Shown here: in pieces, positions 25,460 to 33,586 of the stretch
How the letters are laid out: every line of letters begins with the position of its first letter
Numbering within the stretch: position 1 is the first letter of the stretch
Source of the DNA: Myxococcales bacterium
Lineage (GTDB): Bacteria; Myxococcota_A; Polyangia; Nannocystales; Nannocystaceae
DNA length: 64,000 nucleotides
NCBI GenBank assembly: GCA_020633315.1
Contig: JACKDV010000002.1
Coordinates: forward strand, 671,896 to 735,895
Direction of reading: 5' to 3'
Program-made: the position numbers and the translations under genes
The notes under the pieces: model-generated
Databases searched by the model: none
Told to the model about the DNA's origin: nothing
What the model saw: only the letters and a program-made list of their open reading frames with translations

Positions 25460-25846
25460 ATGGCGTCCCCCCGGCTGTCCCTCGCCTCGCTCCTCCCGCT
25501 GCTCGTCGGCCTCGCCGGCTGCCCCGAGCCCGACAGCGTGGCGCTGGGAGGGGCCTGCAAGCAGGAGGTGGAGTGCAAGGACCCCGCCGACACCTGCATG
25601 ACCCTGGGCAGCGAGTCGCTGTGCACCATGGCCTGCTCGGCCGACACGCCGTGCCCCGAGGGCTACCAGTGCGCCCGCATGGACGTGCGGGTGGAGGGCG
25701 CGGACGGTGGGGGCAAGACGGGCGCGGCCGGCTACTGCCTGGCCGACGCCCGGGTGGGCTCGCACGTGGCGACCATCGCTCCGGCCAAGCAGGGCGAGAA
25801 GGGCCGCAAGGGCCGCAAGGGCAAGGCGGCGAAGGGCGAGCCGTAG
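25460..25846 (+). CDS. small Cys-rich lipoprotein with Lys/Gly tail
   Basis: A 128-residue predicted lipoprotein: the leader ends in GLAG-C at residue 21. Eight further cysteines in the mature part (C-x-x-x-V-E-C, T-C-M, L-C-T-M-A-C-S, P-C-P-E-G-Y-Q-C) suggest a compact disulfide-bonded domain. The pattern resembles the short Cys motifs seen in other myxobacterial lipoproteins. The C-terminus is strongly basic (KGRKGRKGKAAKG), which could bind nucleic acid or polysaccharide. No family recognised. Confidence 0.75.
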   Translation: MASPRLSLASLLPLLVGLAGCPEPDSVALGGACKQEVECKDPADTCMTLGSESLCTMACSADTPCPEGYQCARMDVRVEGADGGGKTGAAGYCLADARVGSHVATIAPAKQGEKGRKGRKGKAAKGEP

Positions 25847-26010
25847 CCGCGCGTCAGCCGTGGTCGGGTCGCTCGGTGCCCAGCGGAGCGACCAGGTCGC
25901 CGGTGGGTGGCTCGTCGCTCCGCTCGGGCGTCACCGTCGACAGCGGCACGGCGACGCGCTCGGAGGGCGGCCGGGGCATGGCCCTTGGTGGCGGTCCGGG
26001 GCGCGGCGGG

Positions 26011-27288
26011 TCAAGGGCTCGACTGGGCCGCCAGCCGCCGCACGTGGGCACACAGCTCGGCGTACTCGTCGGCTGCGATCACCCCTTCCCACCGCGGCAT
26101 GATCGAGAAGGGGTCGTCTCGCCGCGGATCCTCCAGGAACGCCACCAGCTCCTCGTCGGTGGGCAGGTCCTCGTTGGCCCCGCTCAGATCGGCCAGCGCC
26201 CGCCCCCCCTCACCGTGACAGTAGTGGCAGCCGTGGCTCATGTAGAGGTGCCGCCCCCCGTCGGCCTTGCGCCCCACCATCTTGTAGGGCGGGCTGGGCT
26301 CCACCGCGTCGTCCACCGGGCTCACCGTCTGGAGGTAGGCATAGATCGCCTCCACCTCGTGCACCTCCATCGCCGGGTAGCGGGGCATCGGCCAGCGCAC
26401 CACCGCGTCGTCGGCGCCGAAGCCGTCCACCAGCGCCCGGCGGAGCTGCTCGCTGGTCCAGTCCCTCAGGCCCGTGGAGTGCGGGGTGAGGTTGGCCGCC
26501 CGCAGCACCACGCCGTTGACGTCGTTGGTCACCGCCCCGCCGCTCAGGTAGTCGCCGGAGTCGTGCAGCTCGGCCCGCTCCGGCTCGCTGCCGTCACCCG
26601 TGTGGCAGGCCGAGCACTGCAGCAGGTCGTCCACCAGGTACTCGCCGTAGGCCTCGAGCTCCTCACGCGAGGGAGCCTCCACCGGCTCGCGGGGATAGGG
26701 CAGCGGCGACCAGCTCACCAGCGCCCGGATCTTGGCCACCAGCGAATAGCGGGTGGCCTCGGGCCCGCCCTCGTGCGGCGCCACCCAGGGGTCGTCGGAG
26801 CGCAGGAAGGCGATGATCGCCCGCAGGTCGTCCTCGCCCATCCGGGGCCAGCGCGGCATCACGGGGGGCGGCACCAGGTGCTCGCGCCGCGGGTGCAGGC
26901 CCGTCCGCAGCAGCAGCGCCAGCTCGCCGGGCGTCCAGTCGCCGATGCCATGCTCCGCGTCGCGGGTGAGGTTGGGGGCCCGCAGGGTGCCGAGCCCGGT
27001 GATCGTCTCCTCGAGCGCGCGCCCGCTCAGCCGCCCGGTCCGGCCGTCGTAGTGGCAGCGGTGGCAGAGCATGCTCACCAGGTGCTTGCCCCGGCTCAGC
27101 CGCGCGGGGGTGGGCTCCACCTCGAGCTTCACCGTGGGCACCTCGTAGGTGGGCATGCCCAGCACCGCCAGCAGGCCCACCGCGATCGCGGCCAGCAGCA
27201 CGGCGGCGCCGGTGCCCCACAGCAGCAGCCGGACGACCCAGCCTCGCCAGCCCCGTCGTCGCCGGCGTCGCCCCTTCGCTCGCGCCAC
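26011..27288 (-). CDS. membrane-anchored triheme cytochrome c
   Basis: A 425-residue protein. A very basic N-terminus precedes one membrane anchor (about 18-44). Three cytochrome c domains follow, each with a CXXCH heme site: CHRCH (75-79), CSACH (225-229), CHYCH (354-358). Each has an M-P-R-(W/Y) motif downstream (M144, M301 and one near 397) that can supply the axial Met. The arrangement resembles the cytochrome subunit of membrane dehydrogenases, but no dehydrogenase gene is adjacent. GTG 27288 comes one base after the stop of the PDZ gene, so translation is coupled. It is the last gene of a three-gene operon with a PDZ lipoprotein and a TPR membrane protein. Confidence 0.88.
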   Translation of the reverse strand: MARAKGRRRRRRGWRGWVVRLLLWGTGAAVLLAAIAVGLLAVLGMPTYEVPTVKLEVEPTPARLSRGKHLVSMLCHRCHYDGRTGRLSGRALEETITGLGTLRAPNLTRDAEHGIGDWTPGELALLLRTGLHPRREHLVPPPVMPRWPRMGEDDLRAIIAFLRSDDPWVAPHEGGPEATRYSLVAKIRALVSWSPLPYPREPVEAPSREELEAYGEYLVDDLLQCSACHTGDGSEPERAELHDSGDYLSGGAVTNDVNGVVLRAANLTPHSTGLRDWTSEQLRRALVDGFGADDAVVRWPMPRYPAMEVHEVEAIYAYLQTVSPVDDAVEPSPPYKMVGRKADGGRHLYMSHGCHYCHGEGGRALADLSGANEDLPTDEELVAFLEDPRRDDPFSIMPRWEGVIAADEYAELCAHVRRLAAQSSP

Positions 27289-27289
27289 C

Positions 27290-28480
27290 TCAGACCACGT
27301 CGATCGTCTTGGTGCGAGTGGAGCTGCCTCGCACGTAGCGGACGTTGAAGCGGCGCGTGCTCGACAGCCCCATGTAGAGCTGCATTGCCTCGATGTCGTT
27401 GGTGAGATCGCGACCGTTGATGTGGGTGATCTTGTCGCCCGCCCGGAAGCCGAGCTGCGCCACCGCGCTGCCGGGGCGCACCGTCTTGAGCTTGTAGCCG
27501 CTGTGCACGTCGTTGCGGATGGCGGGCACGATGGTGGCCTCGCGCTCGAGCTTGGCGGGCGAGGCCAGCACGCCGTCGAGGTAGCTCTTCTTGATGGTGC
27601 AGCGGCTGTCGCTGCTGCACTGGGCCACCGGGGCCGCCCCGCCCGTGCTCGGCCGCGAGCTGCCCGAGCCGCTCGAGCTGCCTCCGCGGGGACGCGCCCC
27701 CGAGCCCGTCCCCGCGCCCGAGCTGGGCCGCGACCCCGAGCTGGGTCGCGTGCCCACACCGACCGAGCCGCCGGGATCCGAGCCGGCCTCGTCGTCGCCG
27801 CCCAGCCCCAGGTCGCCCGCGGTCTCGCCCGGGTCGTCGTCCTCCGGCGCCTCGGCCAGCAGCATCTCGGACGGCGGCACCAGCTCTTGGCGCACCGCAT
27901 TCCAGGCCATCGCGCCCATCATGCGGTAGCTGAGCACGATCGAGACCCCGTCGCGGAACACCCCCACCGTCACCTGGTTCTCGCCCCGCGACAGCGCCTG
28001 CGCCACCCAGCCCTCGTCGGTGCTCGGCACGCCGTTGAGCTCGGTGATGATGTCGCCCTCCTTCAGGCCCAGGCGCGACCACGGGTCGTCGGCGGCCAGT
28101 GGTCCCACGCGGTAGCCCGCGGACGGCCGCGCGGGATCCTGGGTCTCGCTGCGCCACGCGGTGAAGGGCAGCGGGTTGACGCGGAGCTGCTCCACGATCA
28201 ACGCGCCGAGGTAGGCATCCACGCGGTAGGTGCTGCCGCCCTCGGGGGGCGGCACGATCGCGCGCTCGATCACCCCCGTCAGCAGCGACGGCGGAGCCTC
28301 GGGGGGCTCGGGCGCGGGGGTCGTCTCCTCGGCCTCGGCCGGGGCCTTGGCCTCGGCCGGGGCCTCGTCCGGCTTGCCCCGCAGGGCCTCGCAGCCCGCC
28401 GCCAGCCCGCTCACGCCCGCCAGGGCGATCACCACCGCGAGGGCACGCCCGCGGCGTGCGTTTCGAGCATCGTGCTTCAT
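27290..28480 (-). CDS. lipoprotein with two GspC-like PDZ domains
   Basis: A 396-residue predicted lipoprotein (GLAAG-C, residue 30). A Pro/Glu-rich spacer leads to a first PDZ domain (about 105-185; GYRVGPL, L-G-L-K-E-G-D-I-I-T-E-L-N-G-V). A Ser/Gly/Arg-rich low-complexity linker (220-270) follows, then a second PDZ (about 305-396; SGYKLKTVRPGSAVAQLGFRAGD, I-N-G-R-D-L). Both resemble the PDZ domain of the type II secretion protein GspC. No other type II secretion gene is present, so a scaffold role with the neighbouring cytochrome is inferred. It overlaps the upstream TPR gene (ATGA) and nearly touches the cytochrome gene. Confidence 0.82.
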   Translation of the reverse strand: MKHDARNARRGRALAVVIALAGVSGLAAGCEALRGKPDEAPAEAKAPAEAEETTPAPEPPEAPPSLLTGVIERAIVPPPEGGSTYRVDAYLGALIVEQLRVNPLPFTAWRSETQDPARPSAGYRVGPLAADDPWSRLGLKEGDIITELNGVPSTDEGWVAQALSRGENQVTVGVFRDGVSIVLSYRMMGAMAWNAVRQELVPPSEMLLAEAPEDDDPGETAGDLGLGGDDEAGSDPGGSVGVGTRPSSGSRPSSGAGTGSGARPRGGSSSGSGSSRPSTGGAAPVAQCSSDSRCTIKKSYLDGVLASPAKLEREATIVPAIRNDVHSGYKLKTVRPGSAVAQLGFRAGDKITHINGRDLTNDIEAMQLYMGLSSTRRFNVRYVRGSSTRTKTIDVV

Positions 28481-30240
28481 GGCTGGTCCGCGATGCTATC
28501 ACTCGCCGCGGCCCCGGCCCGTGGCGCGTCGAGGCGCTCCCGCAGCCGAGCCCGGCGCTCGAGCAGGGGGCCCACCTCGTCCTCCCGGGCGGATGCGCGC
28601 AGCACCGCCACCTGGGCGTCGAGGATCTCGCCGAGCTCGGGATGCTCGGGGCCCAGGGCCCGCTGCCGTCGCGCCAGGGCCAGGCTCGTGCTCCGCTCGG
28701 CCGCCCCCACCTGCCCGCGCGCGAGCTGGACCTCGCCCAGCGCCAGGTAGGCCTCGGCGCTGCGCGGGTGCTCGGCCCCCAGGCTCGTCTCCACCAGCGA
28801 GAGGCTGCGTCGGGCCAGGCGCTCGGCCTCGTGCAGCTCCGAGCGAGCCACGTGCAGGCGGGCCGCCACCGCGAGGATGCTGGCCACGCGCGGGTGCTCG
28901 GCCCCCAGGCAGCGCTCCGCGGTGCTCAGCGCGATCTCGATGTGGCGCTGCCCTTCCCGCGCCCGCCCCTGCCGTCGCCGCAGCTCGGCGAGGCTCTCGT
29001 GCAGGGCACTGGCCACGCTGGGCATGCCCCCGCCCTGCTCGACCAGCGCCTGCGCCTCGCTCCCCAGCGCCTCGGCCTGCTCGTAGCGCTCGCGGCAGCG
29101 GGCGAGCCACCCCATGTCCACCAGCAGGGCCACGCGCTGCGACACCTCGTCCGTCTCCACCACCAGCTGGCGCTGCGCCTCCTGGTAGCAGGCCTCGGCC
29201 AGCCCGTAGTCGCCCAGGGTCACCGCCACCGCGGCCCGCCCCCTCGAGACCTCCACCCACAGCCCGCGGTGCGCCGCGCTGGGGCCGTCCTCGCCCTCGG
29301 CCGTGGACAGGCGCCGGGCGATCAGCCCCGCGCGATCGAAGCAGCGGCGAGCCTCGTCGTAGCGACCGCGCTCGTAGATCGTCCAGCCCAGGCCCAGCAG
29401 GCTGAAGGCCACCGCGCGGTCGAGCCCCCCCGAGGTGGAGACGGTGGCCGGGCCCGGCTCGCGATAGGGCGAGCGGCCCGAGCCCGCCCCCCGTCGAGGT
29501 CGCTGGGCCAGCTCGAGGGTGAGGTCGCGGAACTGCTCGTGGATCGCCAGCACCTCGCGGAACAGCCGCTCCGCCTCCACGTACTGGCCCGCGTGGTGCT
29601 GGATCCACGCCAGGTCGTCCAGCAGCGAGCGCACGGAATTGTCGTCGGCCCCCGGGGCGTCGCCCACCAGGTCGAGCGCTCGTCGGCACAGGCGGTCGGC
29701 CTCCGCGTGCTCGCCCTGCTGCGAGTGATGGTGGGCCACGCGGCGCATCAGCCAGGCCACGTGGCCCGACCACGGCGCGGGCACGCGGTCGCCCAGCCCC
29801 TGCATCAGCTCCTCGAGGTAGCGACCCGCCCGCGCGTGGTCGTGCATCATCGAGCTGACCGCGGCCAGGCTGTAGTAGTTGAGCAGCACCTCGGGCGCCG
29901 CGGGGGGCAGCTCGCGCTCGGCCAGCGCCAGCGAGCGCTCGTACAGCGCCCGCGCCTCGCCGTAGCGGCCATCGGCCAGGCGGGCGTCTCCCTCCGAGCG
30001 CAGCTTGCTGACCTCGGTGCCCTGCCGATTGCCCGCCCGCCACGCGAAGCCCAGCGTGGTGGTGACCGCGGTCATCAGCATGGCCAGCCCCAGCAGCGGC
30101 TGCCCCGCCTGCAGGGCCATGGTGAACAGCCCGAGCAACATCAGCGTGACGGGGATCCGGTACAGGGCGGCGGGGCGCGAGCGCTCCGCGACGGGCACCA
30201 GGGCCCGCTGCATCCCCAAGCTACCGCCGACGTCTCCCAT
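28477..30240 (-). CDS. TPR protein with two N-terminal membrane segments
   Basis: A 587-residue protein. Residues 25-70 hold two hydrophobic segments separated by a short turn, so the rest lies on one side of the membrane. About 500 residues of TPR repeats follow, of the kinesin-light-chain type (GAEHPRVASILAVAARL, LGPEHPELGEIL). It lacks a kinase domain. A second ATG at residue 10 is an alternative start. It is the first gene of the operon with the PDZ lipoprotein and the triheme cytochrome, and overlaps the PDZ gene by four bases. It is divergent from plsC. Confidence 0.82.
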   Translation of the reverse strand: MGDVGGSLGMQRALVPVAERSRPAALYRIPVTLMLLGLFTMALQAGQPLLGLAMLMTAVTTTLGFAWRAGNRQGTEVSKLRSEGDARLADGRYGEARALYERSLALAERELPPAAPEVLLNYYSLAAVSSMMHDHARAGRYLEELMQGLGDRVPAPWSGHVAWLMRRVAHHHSQQGEHAEADRLCRRALDLVGDAPGADDNSVRSLLDDLAWIQHHAGQYVEAERLFREVLAIHEQFRDLTLELAQRPRRGAGSGRSPYREPGPATVSTSGGLDRAVAFSLLGLGWTIYERGRYDEARRCFDRAGLIARRLSTAEGEDGPSAAHRGLWVEVSRGRAAVAVTLGDYGLAEACYQEAQRQLVVETDEVSQRVALLVDMGWLARCRERYEQAEALGSEAQALVEQGGGMPSVASALHESLAELRRRQGRAREGQRHIEIALSTAERCLGAEHPRVASILAVAARLHVARSELHEAERLARRSLSLVETSLGAEHPRSAEAYLALGEVQLARGQVGAAERSTSLALARRQRALGPEHPELGEILDAQVAVLRASAREDEVGPLLERRARLRERLDAPRAGAAASDSIADQP

Positions 30241-30496
30241 CCCGTCCTACCATCTTCGCAGAAACGGGGGGCCGACCCAACGGCCTCGGCGCGGCGCAGG
30301 GCTCGCCCGAGGGGCCCTTGCGATCGATGTCACGCCATTTCGGCCCCTGCGCAGATCTTGCTGGAAGCGCGGGCACGTCGGCCCTCCGCCCCGCTGTCGC
30401 GCCCGCTCCCCGGCTCCCCCGCTCGCGGCCACTCGCCGTCACGCCGTTCCCGCTCCGCCCTCCGACGTCGCCGGTCTGCACGGCCCCGCGGCCTGC

Positions 30497-30502
30497 TACC
30501 GT
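30497..30502 (+). promoter_or_regulatory. -10-like hexamer TACCGT before plsC
   Basis: TACCGT lies 10 bases upstream of a GTG (30513) and 16 upstream of the ATG (30519). If it is the -10, the GTG may be the true start of a leaderless message. Confidence 0.35.
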
Positions 30503-30518
30503 CCCGTCTGCCGTGGCG

Positions 30519-31268
30519 ATGCGCATCCTCTCCGGGCTCTACTGGTTCGTCGCCGCGATCGTGGCCCTGGTCATGTTCCCCATCGCCGTGCTGCTGTGGG
30601 CGATCACCAAGCCCTTCGATCGACGCGGCGTGGTCCTGCACGCGTTCACCAACCTGTGGGGCTCGATCTACACGTGGGTCAACCCGGTGTGGTCGGTGCG
30701 GGTGCGCGGCCGCGAGCTGATCGACGGCGAGCCCTGCGTGATGGTGTCCAACCACCTCTCGCTGGTCGACATCTTCGTGATGCACCGCCTGTTCCGCCAC
30801 TTCAAGTGGGTGTCGAAGATCGAGGTGTTCCGCATCCCGGTGATCGGCTGGAACATGCGCCTCAACGGCTACGTGCCCCTGCGCCGCGGCGAGCGGAGCA
30901 GCGTGCTGGAGATGTTCGCCCGCTGCCGCGACGCCCTGGCCAAGGGCTCACCCATCATGATGTTCCCCGAGGGCACCCGCTCGCGCACCGGCCAGCTCAA
31001 GCCCTTCAAGCCGGGCGCGTTCGAGCTGGCCAAGGAGGCCGGCGTGCCCATGCAGCCGATCGTGGTGCAGGGCACCTTCGAGTCGCTGCCCGGCACCGGC
31101 CTGCTGGTGGGCCGCGCCCGCATGCGGGTCACCGTGCTGCCCAAGGTGCCGCTGTCGCAGGTGGAGGCGCTGTCGGTGGAGGAGCTGAGCGACCTGGTGC
31201 GGGAGCGCATCGAGGAGCGGCTGGCGGCCGAGCCCTGGCCACCGTCACCGCAAGCCCGAGCGGGCTGA
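30519..31268 (+). CDS. plsC: 1-acyl-sn-glycerol-3-phosphate acyltransferase
   Basis: A 249-residue inner-membrane acyltransferase of phospholipid synthesis; it would add the second acyl chain to lysophosphatidic acid. An N-terminal hydrophobic segment (8-28) is followed by NHLSLVD (the HX4D catalytic motif), and FPEGTRSRTG, which binds the glycerol phosphate. V-P-M-Q-P-I-V-V-x-G-T is the later block. The length is normal. ATG 30519 is listed; the GTG two codons earlier is equally possible. No other phospholipid gene is adjacent. Confidence 0.88.
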   Translation: MRILSGLYWFVAAIVALVMFPIAVLLWAITKPFDRRGVVLHAFTNLWGSIYTWVNPVWSVRVRGRELIDGEPCVMVSNHLSLVDIFVMHRLFRHFKWVSKIEVFRIPVIGWNMRLNGYVPLRRGERSSVLEMFARCRDALAKGSPIMMFPEGTRSRTGQLKPFKPGAFELAKEAGVPMQPIVVQGTFESLPGTGLLVGRARMRVTVLPKVPLSQVEALSVEELSDLVRERIEERLAAEPWPPSPQARAG

Positions 31269-31349
31269 GCTCGTGACCGCGAGGCTCGTCGCCTCCAGCG
31301 GCTGCCGCGGTGCCCGGGCGTCGCGGGGGCGTGACGCGAGCACACACCC

Positions 31350-31365
31350 GGGTGCACGGGCACCC
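31350..31365. terminator. hairpin between convergent plsC and sppA
   Basis: GGGTGC and GCACCC form a 6-bp stem with an ACGG loop. It lies nine bases from the 3' end of the sppA gene and could serve both convergent genes. Confidence 0.45.
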
Positions 31366-31373
31366 CCACTCGC

Positions 31374-33284
31374 TCAGCGCAGCGGGGGCACGAGGCTCAC
31401 CGCCCACAGCCGGGCGTCACGCAGGTCGCCGACCAGCCGCAGCAGGCTCGCCACCGCGCGGGCGTGCTCGGGGCCCGCGACCATGGCCACCTCCTCGACG
31501 AGCGCGGTGGCCCCCAGCGAGACCCCCGACTGCACCTGCCCGAAGCTGGTGATGAGATCGCGGATGGTGGGCTCGCCCGGGTACACCTCGAGGCCCACGT
31601 CGTCGCCCACCTCGGCCAGCGTGCGCGCCTCGGCCAGCGCGGCATCGAGGCCGCCGATCTCGTCCACCAGGCCGCGCTCCTTGGCGTCCACGCCGGTCCA
31701 CACCCGGCCCTGGGCGATCTCGTGGACCGCGTCGCGCTCCATGCCGCGCCCCTCGGCCACGCGGGCGAGGAACTCCTCGTAGGTGTGCTCCATCATCGAG
31801 CGCACGGCCTCGCGCTCCTCGTCGGTCCAGGGATCGATCGACGACCACATCATGGCCCGCGCCCCGCGGTGCACCTCGTAGGTCCTCACGCCGATCGACT
31901 CGAGGGCGTCGCCCACCACGATCTTGCCCCCCACCACGCCGATGGATCCGGTGAGGGTGTTGGCGTCGGCGTAGATCTTGTTGGCCCCGGCCGAGATGTA
32001 GTAGCCGCCCGAGGCCGCCACCGCGCCCATGGAGACGACCACGGGCTTGTGCGCCCTGACCTCCTTGACCGCGTGCCAGATCTGCTCCGAGGCCAGCGCG
32101 CTGCCGCCCCCGGAGCTCACCCGCAGCACCACCGCCTCGACGTTCTCGTCGCGGCCGAGCGCGCGCAGGGTGGCCACCAGGGTGCGCGAGGCGATCTCCT
32201 GGCGGGCGCCCACCGTGCCCTGCCCCTTGCCGTCGATGATGTTGCCCACCGCGTAGACCAGCGCCACGTGGGGCTCGCTGGGGCGCTCGGGCGGCAGCAG
32301 GCCCAGGAAGCGCTGCAGGGCGCCGAAGTCGGCGAGGGCCCCGTCCTCCTTGCGCCAGCGCTTCCACGCCGAGCCCTCGGTGGACTCGGCGAGGAAGTCC
32401 TCCCAGGTGCTGATGCCATCGACGAGCTTCTTGTCGACCGCGTCGGAGCCCATCACGATCGCCTGATCGATCGCGGCCTTGGCCGCGGCCTCGTCGATGC
32501 CGCGCCCCTCCACCATCCCGGCCACCTGGGTCTGGTAGCTGCGATCGACGATCGCCTCGAGGGTCTGCATCATCTCGGGCGAGGGCTCCTCGCGGGTCAG
32601 GGGCTCGGCCGCGCCCTTGAACGCGCCCACGTGCAGGAAGTCGGCCCGCACCCCCACCTTGTCCATCAGGCCCTTGACGTGCACCGGCGTGGCCGCGGGC
32701 CCGGTCACCATCACCTCGCCCAGCGGGGCCAGCTCGATCTGGTCGCACGCGGTCAGCAGGTAGTAGACCGCGTTGCCGGCCACCTCGGCGTGGCAGCGCA
32801 GCGAGCGGGCGCCGTCGCCCTTGAAGGCGATGAGGTGGCCGCGCAGCTCCTCGGCGGTGGCCATGTCGATCGACAGGTCGGCGGCCCGCAGCACCAGGCC
32901 CTGCACGTTCTCGTCGGCCGCGGCCTTGGCCAGCACGTCGGTGATCTCGCGCATGGGCTTGCCCATGGTGCCGCCGAACAGATCGAAGGAGTCGAGCTCG
33001 GCCACGGCGCCCGACAGCTCGAGCACCAGGTGGTGGGGCTTGCCGTCCTCGTAGCCCTCGGACTTCCGCGGCTCCTCGTAGGGCCCCGGCTTGTCGAGCC
33101 CCGCGGTGAAGAACTTGGCCATCGGGGGCAGGCCCATGGGCGAGGCGTCATCGGAATCCCCGTCGTCCTTGGCGGGCGCGCCTTCATCCTTCTTGCCGGC
33201 GTCACCCGACGAGTCGGGAGCCTTGCAGCCCAGAGCGAGACTGGCGAGGAGGGTGGCCGAGAGCAGCTTGGACATCATGGGCAT
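31374..33284 (-). CDS. sppA: signal peptide peptidase SppA, long form, lipoprotein
   Basis: A 636-residue S49 peptidase with two SppA domains, as in the 67-kDa E. coli enzyme. Catalytic Lys223 is in GAFKGAAEPL and Ser425 in VAASGGYYISAG, matching Lys209 and Ser409 of E. coli SppA. The TGSIGVVGG block follows. The N-terminus has a lipobox (LASLALG-C, residue 20) instead of the usual membrane anchor, so it is predicted to be a lipid-anchored periplasmic protein. ATG 33284 has AGGAGA six bases upstream; a longer start at 33398 is unlikely. SppA breaks down released signal peptides; with this anchor it may act in the outer membrane. Confidence 0.9.
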   Translation of the reverse strand: MPMMSKLLSATLLASLALGCKAPDSSGDAGKKDEGAPAKDDGDSDDASPMGLPPMAKFFTAGLDKPGPYEEPRKSEGYEDGKPHHLVLELSGAVAELDSFDLFGGTMGKPMREITDVLAKAAADENVQGLVLRAADLSIDMATAEELRGHLIAFKGDGARSLRCHAEVAGNAVYYLLTACDQIELAPLGEVMVTGPAATPVHVKGLMDKVGVRADFLHVGAFKGAAEPLTREEPSPEMMQTLEAIVDRSYQTQVAGMVEGRGIDEAAAKAAIDQAIVMGSDAVDKKLVDGISTWEDFLAESTEGSAWKRWRKEDGALADFGALQRFLGLLPPERPSEPHVALVYAVGNIIDGKGQGTVGARQEIASRTLVATLRALGRDENVEAVVLRVSSGGGSALASEQIWHAVKEVRAHKPVVVSMGAVAASGGYYISAGANKIYADANTLTGSIGVVGGKIVVGDALESIGVRTYEVHRGARAMMWSSIDPWTDEEREAVRSMMEHTYEEFLARVAEGRGMERDAVHEIAQGRVWTGVDAKERGLVDEIGGLDAALAEARTLAEVGDDVGLEVYPGEPTIRDLITSFGQVQSGVSLGATALVEEVAMVAGPEHARAVASLLRLVGDLRDARLWAVSLVPPLR

Positions 33285-33586
33285 TCGTTCTCCTGGGGGC
33301 TCGGGGACGAAGGGTCGGGCGCACGGTCGCCGGCCCGGTCGCGGAGCTGGGGCCAAACCGAAGGTCCCTCGTTTCATTTCCGCGACGGGGGCGACCATAG
33401 ACCCGCTGCGGTCGGGCGTGCGTCTCGTTCACTCACCGCCCGTCGAGCCGCTGTCCCGCGTGGCCCCGCCCCCCGCCGCCCTCGCCCTACTCCCCGCCGA
33501 ACCGCCGTTCTCCGTGCGAGCCGAGGTTTCAACGAGCCCCTTGCTCATCCCGTGAGGTCCCGCCCGTGACTGCTATAGTCGAAACG
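33285..33586. other. divergent promoter region between sppA and the A2M gene
   Basis: The 302 bp between the divergent start codons hold a TATGGT on the minus strand at 33402-33397, about 110 bases before sppA, and a TATAGT on the plus strand just before the macroglobulin gene. No gene is visible here. Confidence 0.4.
33574..33579 (+). promoter_or_regulatory. -10-like hexamer TATAGT before the A2M gene
   Basis: TATAGT, five of six matches to the sigma-70 -10 consensus, lies seven bases upstream of ATG 33587. The transcript would begin at or very near the start codon. No ribosome site is present. Confidence 0.5.

Noticed and set aside
32700..32770. Loss of the catalytic Lys in SppA (Gln in T-A-C-D-Q-I)
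   Set aside because: The catalytic Lys of the family is the one in G-x-(Y/F)-K-x-A-x-E-P, which is present (Lys223).
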